Source: Sinorhizobium kostiense
GTDB taxonomy: Bacteria > Pseudomonadota > Alphaproteobacteria > Rhizobiales > Rhizobiaceae
Assembly (NCBI RefSeq): GCF_017874595.1
Contig: NZ_JAGILA010000001.1
Location: forward strand, 62,001-126,000
Length of the DNA: 64,000 bases
Direction: 5' to 3'
Shown one piece after another: positions 8,622 through 17,227 of the stretch. Below the pieces are notes generated by a model, which was not told the origin of the DNA, did no database searches, and saw nothing but the letters and a program-made list of their open reading frames with translations. Every line of letters starts with the position of its first letter. The stretch's first letter is position 1. A program made the translations under genes and the position numbers.

Positions 8622-9887
8622 ATGTCCCCCAAAGCATCGCTCTCCATCGCCGATCCCGAGAGCTGTGTTGCCGGCCCTCTCGCGGATCTGCGCTGGCGTT
8701 GCGAGACGCTTGCGGTCGATGGCGGCCTCGTCATCGACCCGACCACCAGAGCCATCGCACCCAACATTTCGATGTCGGTCAATAACGCGCTTACCCCCGG
8801 CGACGGCGCCTTTTCGGCCGACGGCGTCTGCGACCTGACGGCGCTGCCCTATCTTTACGCCCGGTGGACGAACCCCACAGTACGTCAACTGGAGCAGCGT
8901 ATGGCGGCGCTCGAGGGAACGGACGACGCGCTCGCGACGGCATCCGGGGTCGCGGCGATTGCGGGCACCTTCCTCACGCTCCTCAGGAAGGGCGATCACC
9001 TGATCGTCAGCGACGTCTGCTACGCTGGCGCCAACGAGTTGGCGCGCCGTATCCTGCCCGACTACGGCATCGAGGTGACCGCCGTCAACATGTCGCGCCT
9101 TGACGAGGTCGCAGCCGCCTTCCGGCCCAACACACGGCTCGTCCATTGCGAGAGCCCCTGCAACCCGATCCTGCGGCTGACGGACATCGCCGCAGTGGCG
9201 GGCCTCGCCCATGACCGGGGTGCGCTCGTCTCAGTCGATTCGACTCTGGCAACGCCGGTAGCGACCCGGCCGGCAGCCTTCGGCGCGGATATCGTCATCC
9301 ATTCCCTGACCAAGTTCATCAACGGCCATGGCGACGCGCTCGGCGGCATCGTCTGCGGGAGCAAGGCGCTGGTGGAGAAAATCCGCTCCCGCGCCGGAGT
9401 CTATCTCGGCGCGTCGCTCTCGGCACAGAGCGCCTGGCTGATCCTGCGCGGCATCGACACGCTTTTCCCGCGAATCCGCACCATATCGCAATCCGCCGTG
9501 CGGCTGGCGGAATTCCTCTCGACGCATCCAATGGTCCGCGGCGTCATGTATCCGGGGCTCGAGACCCATCCGCAGCACGCGCTCGCCAAGCGCCAGATGC
9601 AGGTCTTCGGGGGCATGATCACTTTCCGGACGGCTTCGCAGCACGCGGTTGCCGCTCGGCTCGCCGAGAAGCTCAAGGTTGCTCACTACGCCTTTTCTCT
9701 CGGCCACCAGCGCAGCATCGTCGTGCTCCTCGACACAGACGAGATGATGAAGTCGACCTATGGCCTCGAAGGCGCGCAGCTCGAAGACTACCGCGCATTT
9801 GCCGGAGACGGCGTCTTCCGGCTTTCGGTCGGCCTCGAGGCCATCGAGGACCTGATCGAGGATTTCGACCAGGCGCTCAGCCCCTGA
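8622..9887 (+). CDS. Cys/Met-metabolism PLP enzyme (gamma-synthase/gamma-lyase family)
   Basis: 421 residues, usual length for the cystathionine gamma-synthase / cystathionine gamma-lyase / methionine gamma-lyase family. The phosphate-binding YARWTNPTVRQLE motif lies near residue 85. The PLP lysine is in HSLTKFINGHGDALGG, and the cofactor-contacting Asp in VSVDSTLATP. The family catalyses gamma-elimination or replacement on homoserine esters, cystathionine or methionine, and residues seen here do not settle which. The operon with an amino acid importer, an Lrp-type regulator and a homocysteine methyltransferase favours degradation or salvage of an imported sulfur amino acid over de novo methionine synthesis. 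Confidence 0.85.
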   Translation: MSPKASLSIADPESCVAGPLADLRWRCETLAVDGGLVIDPTTRAIAPNISMSVNNALTPGDGAFSADGVCDLTALPYLYARWTNPTVRQLEQRMAALEGTDDALATASGVAAIAGTFLTLLRKGDHLIVSDVCYAGANELARRILPDYGIEVTAVNMSRLDEVAAAFRPNTRLVHCESPCNPILRLTDIAAVAGLAHDRGALVSVDSTLATPVATRPAAFGADIVIHSLTKFINGHGDALGGIVCGSKALVEKIRSRAGVYLGASLSAQSAWLILRGIDTLFPRIRTISQSAVRLAEFLSTHPMVRGVMYPGLETHPQHALAKRQMQVFGGMITFRTASQHAVAARLAEKLKVAHYAFSLGHQRSIVVLLDTDEMMKSTYGLEGAQLEDYRAFAGDGVFRLSVGLEAIEDLIEDFDQALSP

Positions 9888-9921
9888 ACCGCGAGAGAAT
9901 GAAGAAGGGAAAGTTGCGGAC

Positions 9922-10827
9922 ATGAAGAGCATACGCGTCCTCGACGGCGGCATGAGCCGGGAACTGATCCGGTTGGGCGCCGAACTACGGCAGCCCGAAT
10001 GGTCGGCTCTGGCGCTGATCGAAACACCCGACATCGTGCGCCGGGTGCACGAGGAGTTCATCGAGGCCGGTGCGGACATCGTGACGACCAACAGCTATGC
10101 CCTGGTGCCATTCCATATCGGTGAGGAGCGCTTCCGCTCGGACGGCGCCTCGCTGGTCGATCTTGCCGGCAGGCTCGCGCGCGCCGCGGCGGATGCCGAA
10201 ACCGGGCGCGAGATCCTCGTTGCCGGCTCGCTTCCGCCGATCTTCGGCTCCTACGAGCCCGAGCGCTTCAACCCCGGTCGGGTGCAGGGCTATCTCGCCG
10301 TGCTCGTCGAGAACCTGGCGCCTCATGTCGACGTCTGGCTGGGCGAAACGCTAAGTCTGATTGCGGAAGGGGAAGCCGTTCGCTTGGCCGTCGAAGGCAC
10401 CGGCAAGCCGTTCTGGATTTCCTTCACTCTGGCGGATGATGCAAAGGCACTCGGACGGGATCAACCGAGGCTTCGATCCGGTGAACCGGTGGCGGAGGCA
10501 GCAGCTTGGGCGGCTGCTTCCGGCGCCGCCGCACTTCTCTTCAATTGCAGCCGACCGGAGGCGATGGCGAAAGCGGTCGAGGTTGCCAAGCGCATCCTGC
10601 GCGAAAACGCTGCGACGATCGAGATCGGGGTCTATGCAAACGCTTTCGAGGAGGACGAGGATGATGGCGCGGCCAACGAGACCCTGCACGGCACGCGGGA
10701 AGACCTGACGGCGGAGCGCTATTCCCGCTTTGCCTGCGAGTGGGCCGAAGCCGGCGCGACCCTCATCGGCGGCTGCTGCGGCATCGGCACGCAGCATATT
10801 CATCGCCTTGCATCGGGGCTTAAGTAA
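9922..10827 (+). CDS. Homocysteine S-methyltransferase family protein
   Basis: 301 residues, typical of MmuM-type enzymes. Zinc-binding cysteines are visible in LFNCSRPEAM and the C-terminal LIGGCCGIGTQHI. The N-terminal LDGGMSRELIRLGAEL is the family's opening. MmuM transfers a methyl group from S-methylmethionine (or SAM) to homocysteine, giving methionine. It starts 34 bases after the PLP lyase and is the last gene of the operon; it converges on the phosphoribosyltransferase with only 12 bases between. S-methylmethionine is therefore one candidate substrate for the importer. Confidence 0.88.
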   Translation: MKSIRVLDGGMSRELIRLGAELRQPEWSALALIETPDIVRRVHEEFIEAGADIVTTNSYALVPFHIGEERFRSDGASLVDLAGRLARAAADAETGREILVAGSLPPIFGSYEPERFNPGRVQGYLAVLVENLAPHVDVWLGETLSLIAEGEAVRLAVEGTGKPFWISFTLADDAKALGRDQPRLRSGEPVAEAAAWAAASGAAALLFNCSRPEAMAKAVEVAKRILRENAATIEIGVYANAFEEDEDDGAANETLHGTREDLTAERYSRFACEWAEAGATLIGGCCGIGTQHIHRLASGLK

Positions 10828-10839
10828 TTGCCGGGCAGT

Positions 10840-11481
10840 TCAGGCCTTATGTTCTGACAGGATCCGAATGACCTCGCCATCGGTCAACTGCTCGAAGTCG
10901 CCGTAGAAGTAGCCGATCGCGCCGAACATCCTCGGCTGCAGCGGGCAGACGACCTCGTCCGCCTCCTTCTTGATTTCCGCGACCGCGCCTGGCGGAGCGA
11001 CCGGAACGGCGACGACGATTCTCGCCGGTTTCTTAGCCTTCAGCCCGATAACGGCGGCCCTGACAGTCGCGCCGGTCGCGATCCCGTCATCGATGATAAT
11101 AACCACGCGCCCCTCGGTCTCTGCAGGCGGGCGATCACCGAAATACAATCGTCGCCGACGCTCGATCTCGGCGAGTTCCCTTTGACAGACGCCATCGAAC
11201 TCAGCGTCCGATATGCCGGCGAGGCGGATCGTCTCCTCGTTGCGCACGATCGCCGGCTTGCTGCCGTCGATAACCGCGCCCATGGCGAGTTCCGGCTGCC
11301 AGGGAACCCCGATCTTGCGCACGAGCAAGAGGTCAAGCGGTGCGCCCAGATGGTTCGCGACCTCGGCCGCGACCGGCACGCCGCCGCGCGGCAGAGCGAG
11401 CACGATTACGTCCTGGCCGCGATAATGGTCGAGCGCCATTGCCAATTGCTGTCCCGCTTCCGAACGATTGGAGTAATGCAC
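10840..11481 (-). CDS. Phosphoribosyltransferase family protein
   Basis: 213 residues. The PRPP-binding loop VIIIDDGIATGAT is intact and a conserved N-terminal ALPRGGVPVA precedes it. These stand-alone proteins, often paired with a dienelactone-hydrolase-like gene as here, have no established substrate. I take a GTG at 11481 as start: GGTAGGAAC precedes it and it lies only five bases after the stop of the upstream hydrolase gene; the frame is open further upstream but without support. Probably co-transcribed with that hydrolase. Confidence 0.85.
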   Translation of the reverse strand: MHYSNRSEAGQQLAMALDHYRGQDVIVLALPRGGVPVAAEVANHLGAPLDLLLVRKIGVPWQPELAMGAVIDGSKPAIVRNEETIRLAGISDAEFDGVCQRELAEIERRRRLYFGDRPPAETEGRVVIIIDDGIATGATVRAAVIGLKAKKPARIVVAVPVAPPGAVAEIKKEADEVVCPLQPRMFGAIGYFYGDFEQLTDGEVIRILSEHKA

Positions 11482-11485
11482 GTTC

Positions 11486-12154
11486 CTACCCCTCTTCCTG
11501 TTTCCTGCCCTTTCGTGCGCAGTGGCTAGCGAACCAGTCCGCCGCGGCCGCGATGACCGCATCAAGCGCGCCCGGCTCCGAGAACAGATGGGTTGCGCCT
11601 GGGATGATCTGCAGCTTCTTCGGGCCGGAGAGCATGGCCAAGGCCGCCCGGTTCAATCCGAGAACGTCATGATCGCGCCCGCCGACAATAAGAAGCGTCG
11701 GCGTCCTGACCTCTTCAAGTACAGGCGTTGCAAGGTCCGGGCGGCCGCCCCGCGAGACCACGGCAAACACCCGATCCCCAAGTTCCGCGGCCGCCGAAAG
11801 CGCCGCCGCTGCGCCGGTGCTCGCCCCGAAAAGCCCGATCGGCAGCCCGCGGGTAGTCTGCGTCGTTTCGGTCCATGCGCAAGCCGAGACCAGCCGTTCG
11901 GTCAACAGCCGGACATCGAAGACATTGGCGCGGTCCGCAGCCTCGCGGTCGCTCAGAAGGTCGAAAAGCAAAGTGGCGAATCCCTGGCGTCGCAACGCTT
12001 CGGCGACATAACCATTCCGTGGACTGTGGCGGCTCGAGCCGCTGCCATGCGCGAATACGATTATGCCCCGAGGCTCCTTCGGCAGCCGGAGACTGCCCGG
12101 CAAGCCGTTCGGCGAAACCTCGACTTCAATTACATCCGGTCGATCTACGGCCAT
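11486..12154 (-). CDS. Alpha/beta hydrolase, dienelactone hydrolase-like
   Basis: 222 residues. Nucleophile elbow GASTG (Ser near residue 116), acid in VGGRDHD and catalytic His in GATHLF complete the triad; an oxyanion-type HGSGSSRHSP lies near residue 37. No signal peptide, so cytoplasmic. The family is often found directly upstream of a phosphoribosyltransferase, the arrangement seen here, but no physiological substrate is known. Confidence 0.82.
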   Translation of the reverse strand: MAVDRPDVIEVEVSPNGLPGSLRLPKEPRGIIVFAHGSGSSRHSPRNGYVAEALRRQGFATLLFDLLSDREAADRANVFDVRLLTERLVSACAWTETTQTTRGLPIGLFGASTGAAAALSAAAELGDRVFAVVSRGGRPDLATPVLEEVRTPTLLIVGGRDHDVLGLNRAALAMLSGPKKLQIIPGATHLFSEPGALDAVIAAAADWFASHCARKGRKQEEG

Positions 12155-12492
12155 GGGGATCGATCCTGAACATTCTGTTCAGAAGCCCCGATTATAACCG
12201 ATAATCGTGCCTTTTGATGTCGCGCCGCCTTTGATCGGCCGCTCCGGACATGGTCATCGAAGCACTCTCGTCAAGAGGCGCGCCTCTGGCTATATTGGCC
12301 ATCCCGACGGAAACCGCCTACAGCTATCAGACGCGCAAAGTTCGCTGTAAATTGCTGCATGTCTCCCGAGGCGTTTTAGTGAGACAGTCAGTACGTCTGT
12401 TGAGACCGTAGACCGCATGGGAATTCCGGGGCTTCAGGGGTGCCGCCGTCGGACGAGACGTTGTGCAGGCGCTGTCAGGGAGGCGTGCGACG
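12155..12492. other. Intergenic region with a partial mosaic repeat
   Basis: 338 bases between the divergent hydrolase and E2-like genes. Bases about 12319-12366 (CAGACGCGCAAAGTTCGCTG, then TTGCTGCATGTCTCC) match the left part of the repeat at 57745-57848 and look like a truncated copy of the same rhizobial intergenic element. A GGAGG at about 12479 serves the downstream gene. Nothing else assignable. Confidence 0.6.
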
Positions 12493-13575
12493 ATGATCGA
12501 GTTCAAAATGCCGTCTCTCGTGGCCGACATCGGGCCTGCGATGCTGGTCGAATGGTTCAAGCAACCCGGCGACCGCGTCAGGCGCGGCGATGTCATCGCC
12601 CTGGCAGAGACGCAGGAGGGCGCGGTCGAGATCGAAGCATTCGACGAAGGCGTTCTCGGCGAACAGCGTGTCCAACCAGGGAAAGAAGTACCCGTCGGAA
12701 CCGTTCTGGCAACGATCTTCAATGCCGATGAGCCGGCCCCGTCCCGCCGCGCCGGCAAGCCGAAGAAGATCGTAGGGCGGCCTTATGCGCGGCGCGGTTC
12801 CATCCATCTCCCGATTGTTCCGGCGCGTTCCACGCAACACGCGCCCGCCACGCGACATGAACGGGAACCCACACGGGAAGACGCGAAACGCGCCGACAGG
12901 AACGCCCGCGGTCGCGGGGTGCTCCAAGAGGCGACCAATGCGGCCTTGGTCCGCTCGCATCGCGATGTCCCACATTACTGGGTCACACATGCAATCGACG
13001 CCACACCCCTTCTCGACTGGATGGAGGCTGAGAATGCTGGCCGGCCCGCCGAGGCGCAGCTCGCCTACACTGCTCCGCTGATGAAGGCTGCGGCGCTGGC
13101 ATTGAGGGAGGTGCCGGAACTCAACGGCTTCTTTGAGGGCGCCGCCTTCCGACCGGCCAAGGCCGTGCACTTGGGGCTTGCTGTTCCTGTTCGCCGCGGC
13201 GGACAGGCCGCGCCGGCAATACACGATGCGGACTTAAAGAGCGTCGACGAGATCATGCGTGCAATCACGGACCTTGAGCGTCGCGCCCGGTTAGGGCGGT
13301 TGCGCAAATCGGAGGTGGCCGAAGGCACCGTTACCATGAGCAATGTGGCCGAGGGCAATGCTGACTACTTCTTTCCGCTCATCTTCCCGCCGCAGGTGGC
13401 GATCATCGGCTGCGGCACGCCAGGTGCTCGCCCGTGGGTTTTTGGCAATTCCGTGGTGGTCCGCCGGATGATCCCGGTCACGGTTGCCGGCGACCACAGG
13501 GTCAGCCATGCACGCCACGCCGCGGAGTTCCTGGCGCGCCTGTCCGAGCTCGCCTCCAATCCTGAGACCCTCTGA
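12493..13575 (+). CDS. E2-like 2-oxoacid dehydrogenase acyltransferase, lipoyl lysine missing
   Basis: 360 residues. The N-terminal 78 residues are a biotinyl/lipoyl-type domain (KMPSLVADIGPAMLVEW), but the site that is ETDKA or ETQKG in relatives reads ETQEG, so residue 42 is Glu (GAG) instead of the lipoylated Lys. There is no clear E1/E3-binding domain in the basic linker (residues about 80-145). The C-terminal CoA-acyltransferase domain is complete in length and keeps the catalytic His in GDHRVSHA, but the usual DHRxxDG is altered (Asp-Gly to His-Ala). It therefore cannot work as a normal lipoyl-carrying E2. It converges on the ACP-FAAL-PlsC gene; no E1 or E3 gene is nearby. It could be a decayed gene or a lipoate-independent acyltransferase. 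Confidence 0.78.
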   Translation: MIEFKMPSLVADIGPAMLVEWFKQPGDRVRRGDVIALAETQEGAVEIEAFDEGVLGEQRVQPGKEVPVGTVLATIFNADEPAPSRRAGKPKKIVGRPYARRGSIHLPIVPARSTQHAPATRHEREPTREDAKRADRNARGRGVLQEATNAALVRSHRDVPHYWVTHAIDATPLLDWMEAENAGRPAEAQLAYTAPLMKAAALALREVPELNGFFEGAAFRPAKAVHLGLAVPVRRGGQAAPAIHDADLKSVDEIMRAITDLERRARLGRLRKSEVAEGTVTMSNVAEGNADYFFPLIFPPQVAIIGCGTPGARPWVFGNSVVVRRMIPVTVAGDHRVSHARHAAEFLARLSELASNPETL

Positions 13576-13658
13576 GAGACAGGGGGGCCAAGCCGCACTG
13601 CATCCGATCTCGGATCACCTGCGCCGATAAGACGCGCGGAGCTGCATGGCGACATGCC

Positions 13659-16523
13659 TTAGGCGGGAGGCGGATCGGGCTTTGCCAGGCCGCCGAGATC
13701 GGGTTCGCCGCAACGACTGAGGATCACCTCGCGCACGGCGTCGCGCAGTTGCAGGACAGCTGCGAAATCCGTACCGGCCGGCGAGACCGCCTCGAATATT
13801 TCGATGCTGAGCGATGCGCGTCTAGGAAACCATTGTTCGCCCCGCAGCATGGACCTCGTACCCCGGATGACGCCTGGAAGAACCTTGAGACCCGCCTCCG
13901 CGGCTACCTTGAAGGCGCCGAGATAGAAGCCGGCGAGGCCCTCCCTGCGGGTGAACGTGCCCTCGGGGAAAACGGCGAGAACCCGCCCTTGGCGCGCCAG
14001 ATCCGTCAACGACCTAGCATCCTGCAGGCTTGCGGACACATCATAGCGCTCAACGAAGGGGATGCCCAGGCGCCGCAGCAATAGGCCCGTGAGGAATTGC
14101 CGTGCAAGCTCCCTCTTGGCCACGATTGCCGGCTCGCCCGGAAGAACCGCGGCGAGGACGAACACGTCCATGTAACTCGCATGATTGAAGGCGAGCATCA
14201 CACCCTCTTTCGGGATCCGGTTGATGCCGGCGGATGCAACCGGGACACCCATGGCGGCAAGCGCGGCGCGCGCAATCCCTCTGACGGCGCGCCAGCGCCA
14301 GGAGAAACGCGGGATCAACAGCACCGCGAGCGACCCCGCCGACAGCGCCACGCCAAGAACCGCCCACCACCAGACGGCATAGACCGTATCCCGGGCAAGC
14401 CGCGCGAACCGCCGGATCTGCGCGCCAATGCCGAGCAGGATCAATCCCGACAATTGCACCGAAAAGGCGCGCCGGGCCCCTCCGATGCGGTCGCTCTCGA
14501 AGAGCGTCTTCGCAGTGCCGCGGCGAAGCTTGCCGCTGGGCGTCTTCGGCACCGATTGCGGCGGCACCAGCAGCACCTCGTCGGGAGGACCGCCGGAAAT
14601 GGCGGCGGTCGCCGCGACCACGCGCTCCTCGATTGCCGCGCGCGCATGCGTATCGGTCTCGGCGGTCTCCGCGACGACGACCACCCGCTCGGTGCCTGAG
14701 GCACGGTCCGCTGTGCCGAAGGCCGCCACGCCTCCCTTGCGGATTCCGGGAACCGCCGCCACCGCCTCTTCGATCTCCTGTGGGTAAAGGTGGCGGCCGG
14801 CACGGATGATAATGTCCTTGACGCGGCCCGTGATGAACACGTCGCCGCCCGTCATATAGGCGCGATCGCCGCTGTCGAGCCAACCGTCATGAAAGAGCGC
14901 GCGCGTCTTCTCTTCGTCGCGGAAATAGCCTGCCGTCGTGGAGGGGCCGCGAAATTCGAGCCGACCCTCCCGCCGCTCACCAAGTTCCCGGCCAGCTTCA
15001 TCGACGATGCGGATTTCGTGGCCTGACAATGGCTGGCCGCAGGCGACGACTTCAAGCGCAGGATTGTCCGCACGCGCCATCTCGGCCACGCCGCGTCTGC
15101 TCAACGCGTCGCGATCCACCCGATCGATGAGGGGTGGACGTGAGAGCGGCGGGAATGCAAGACCGACGGAACATTCCGCAAGTCCATAGACAGGAGCCAG
15201 CGCCTCCGCCGCCAAGCCGAAACGACCGAAACGGTCGCTGAACCGACGGAGTGTACCAGCACGCACCGGCTCGGCTCCGTTGGCGATCATGCGCACCGAA
15301 CCGAGGTCGAGCCCGTCGATGGCTGCGTCCGGGATCTTGTTCAGGCAGATCTCGAAACCGAAATTCGGAGAGGCCGACAGTGTCGCTTTGTAACTGTGCA
15401 TCGCCCAAAGCCAGCTTTGAGGACGCGAGAGGAAGCTCAAAGGCGACATCGCATAGAGCGGGGCGCCATAGTACAGGCAACCGAGCCATGCGCCGATCAG
15501 GCCCATGTCGTGGTAGAGCGGCAGCCAGCTTACGAACACATCGCCCGAGCCTGCACGCATCGCATCGCCCATAGCGCGAATATTTGCCAGCAGATTGGAA
15601 TGGCTGAGCACCACTCCTTTCGGGTCGCCCGTGCTGCCGGATGTGTATTGAATGAGCGCCGTCATGGCGGGGTCGCCGCGATGAGCAAGATCCGGCTCCG
15701 GCGCCAACTCCTCCAGATCCCCAACGCATTCAACCGAATTTAGCGCGTCCACCAGCGCCTTGAGCAAGCCGGCAAGCCGGCGTCCTTCGGGCAAGGTGAT
15801 GAGCAGAGAGGCGCCCGCATTGCCGAGAATCCCGGCCTGCCGACGCACATGCTCCTCGAGTTGCGAAGGCCGCGTTGGCGGATAGATGGGCACGGGAATG
15901 GCGCCGGCATACAGGATGGCGAAGAATGCGACAAAGAAGTCGAGGCCGGTCGGGAGCATCAACGCGACCCGATCCCCGGGCGCGACACCGCGAGCTACGA
16001 GCCCGCCAGCAACCCGGCGCGCACGCCTGCCGAGGTCAGCATATGTGAGAGCGCCGAGCGGGGTGGTCTCGTCCTCCAGCACGGTAACATGCAGCCGCTC
16101 GGGATGCCGCGTCTCGTGCCATTCCAACACCTCGACCAACGTGCGCGCCTCGATGGCAGCCGGGACGGTCGGAAGCATTGCGGACAACGGTACGCCGTGA
16201 GCGCGTCGCTTTCCTTCCGGTTGAGCCCGCTCCAGTGCCCGCTCAAGATCGGACACGGTTTCGGCTTCGGCCATGGCGCGCGCTGGTAGCCTCACATGAA
16301 GGGCGCGCTCAATCCGCAAGGCCAACTCGGTTCGACCGAGACTATCAATGCCGAGATCACGCTCGATCCGGCTCAATGGAGCAACGTCGATCGAATGGGC
16401 CTGCTGCGGGTGCAACTCGCGCAGGAATCCCGTTACGATCGCAAGCAAGTCGCGAGCGCGCGCATCCTGCCTGTCAACTGCGGCAGGTGAAATCGGCTGC
16501 CCAGTTTTCTTCGACATGGACAA
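13659..16523 (-). CDS. ACP - fatty-acyl-AMP ligase - PlsC acyltransferase fusion
   Basis: 954 residues in three parts. Residues about 25-100 are an acyl carrier domain with the phosphopantetheine Ser in LGIDSLGRTEL (near 61). Residues about 125-665 are an adenylating domain of the fatty-acyl-AMP ligase (FAAL) type, P-loop YTSGSTGDPKG near 293-303 and a C-terminal KTPSGKLRR. One or two hydrophobic segments follow, then a PlsC/LPLAT domain with NHASYMD (near 778) and FPEGT (near 851). The chain suggests activation of a free fatty acid, loading on the built-in ACP, and transfer to a lyso-lipid or other acceptor at the membrane. The product is unknown. A second ATG two codons in is an alternative start. 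Confidence 0.85.
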   Translation of the reverse strand: MSMSKKTGQPISPAAVDRQDARARDLLAIVTGFLRELHPQQAHSIDVAPLSRIERDLGIDSLGRTELALRIERALHVRLPARAMAEAETVSDLERALERAQPEGKRRAHGVPLSAMLPTVPAAIEARTLVEVLEWHETRHPERLHVTVLEDETTPLGALTYADLGRRARRVAGGLVARGVAPGDRVALMLPTGLDFFVAFFAILYAGAIPVPIYPPTRPSQLEEHVRRQAGILGNAGASLLITLPEGRRLAGLLKALVDALNSVECVGDLEELAPEPDLAHRGDPAMTALIQYTSGSTGDPKGVVLSHSNLLANIRAMGDAMRAGSGDVFVSWLPLYHDMGLIGAWLGCLYYGAPLYAMSPLSFLSRPQSWLWAMHSYKATLSASPNFGFEICLNKIPDAAIDGLDLGSVRMIANGAEPVRAGTLRRFSDRFGRFGLAAEALAPVYGLAECSVGLAFPPLSRPPLIDRVDRDALSRRGVAEMARADNPALEVVACGQPLSGHEIRIVDEAGRELGERREGRLEFRGPSTTAGYFRDEEKTRALFHDGWLDSGDRAYMTGGDVFITGRVKDIIIRAGRHLYPQEIEEAVAAVPGIRKGGVAAFGTADRASGTERVVVVAETAETDTHARAAIEERVVAATAAISGGPPDEVLLVPPQSVPKTPSGKLRRGTAKTLFESDRIGGARRAFSVQLSGLILLGIGAQIRRFARLARDTVYAVWWWAVLGVALSAGSLAVLLIPRFSWRWRAVRGIARAALAAMGVPVASAGINRIPKEGVMLAFNHASYMDVFVLAAVLPGEPAIVAKRELARQFLTGLLLRRLGIPFVERYDVSASLQDARSLTDLARQGRVLAVFPEGTFTRREGLAGFYLGAFKVAAEAGLKVLPGVIRGTRSMLRGEQWFPRRASLSIEIFEAVSPAGTDFAAVLQLRDAVREVILSRCGEPDLGGLAKPDPPPA

Positions 16524-16572
16524 TTACAATAGCGCATTGCGAAACGATCGTCTTCCTGCACCGCACGCTGCG

Positions 16573-16785
16573 TCAGAATCCGTTGCCGAACGTGGGGGGA
16601 GGCGTGAAGGCCGAAAAGCCAAGGATCGGGGCATCGCAGCGCCGATCGAATTTCGTGGGCGGTTGGCGCCGTATACAGTTCGGATCCGTCTGGTAGGCAT
16701 ATCCCGACAGGCTGACGTACCGGCTGGTCTGCATGCACCCCGCCACCACCACGCAGGCAAAGGCGGCCGCGAAAAAAGTCTTCAT
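16573..16785 (-). CDS. Small lipoprotein, unknown function
   Basis: 70 residues. Begins MKTFFAAAFACVVVAGC, a signal peptide with a lipobox ending at Cys17, so the mature part is a lipid-anchored peptide of about 53 residues with two further cysteines (DPNC, RRC) that may pair. An excellent ribosome site (AAAGGAG) lies eight bases before the ATG. It lies upstream of, and reads towards, the FAAL fusion gene with 49 bases between them. I do not recognise a family. Confidence 0.7.
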   Translation of the reverse strand: MKTFFAAAFACVVVAGCMQTSRYVSLSGYAYQTDPNCIRRQPPTKFDRRCDAPILGFSAFTPPPTFGNGF

Positions 16786-17227
16786 GAAGGGCTCCTTTCG
16801 AACCGAGCCGCATCCTTTTGAGATATGCCAATCGCCGCGCCGACGTGGTCTTTTACGCCGTTGATGATCCGAGGCGGACAGGAAAGGTGCGCCTCCCGAC
16901 GCGAGCAGGAAAATATAGCCCTTCCGGCCGGTTTCGGCTCTAACCAGAAAGGGTTCGGCGCGGTCATGATTTTGGGCTAAGCCTCACGCCACCGACAGCC
17001 AGGATAGGCAGAACCGGCCCTCTTTGCGTCGTTCAACCCCAATGCCAGAGGGCTCGCATTCACGCTCCTTCTGCCGCCGAGCCATGACTTCGCCGTGGAG
17101 CTACCTGATTGCAATTGCGCATGGAGCCGCGGACGTAAGGAACCGTCGCCGCTTAGAACCGGGGGCGTCGTGACGCAAACAGACGCGCAAAAGGAGATCC
17201 CGTTGCGCATTGAGGCCAGTAGTCCCG
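16786..17227. other. Intergenic region, nothing assignable
   Basis: About 440 bases between the small lipoprotein and the first LuxR-type regulator, both on the minus strand. Short open frames exist on both strands, but none has a convincing ribosome site or family resemblance. No terminator with a T tract is visible. Confidence 0.5.

Noticed and set aside
8031-9212. 393-codon minus-strand frame opposite the permease and PLP-enzyme genes
   Set aside because: Crosses two well-supported genes and reads as low-complexity, polar sequence with no fold signal.
16786-17227. Small frames between the lipoprotein and LuxR-type genes (for example 16977-17210)
   Set aside because: No signal peptide, ribosome site or family resemblance; overlap with each other on both strands.
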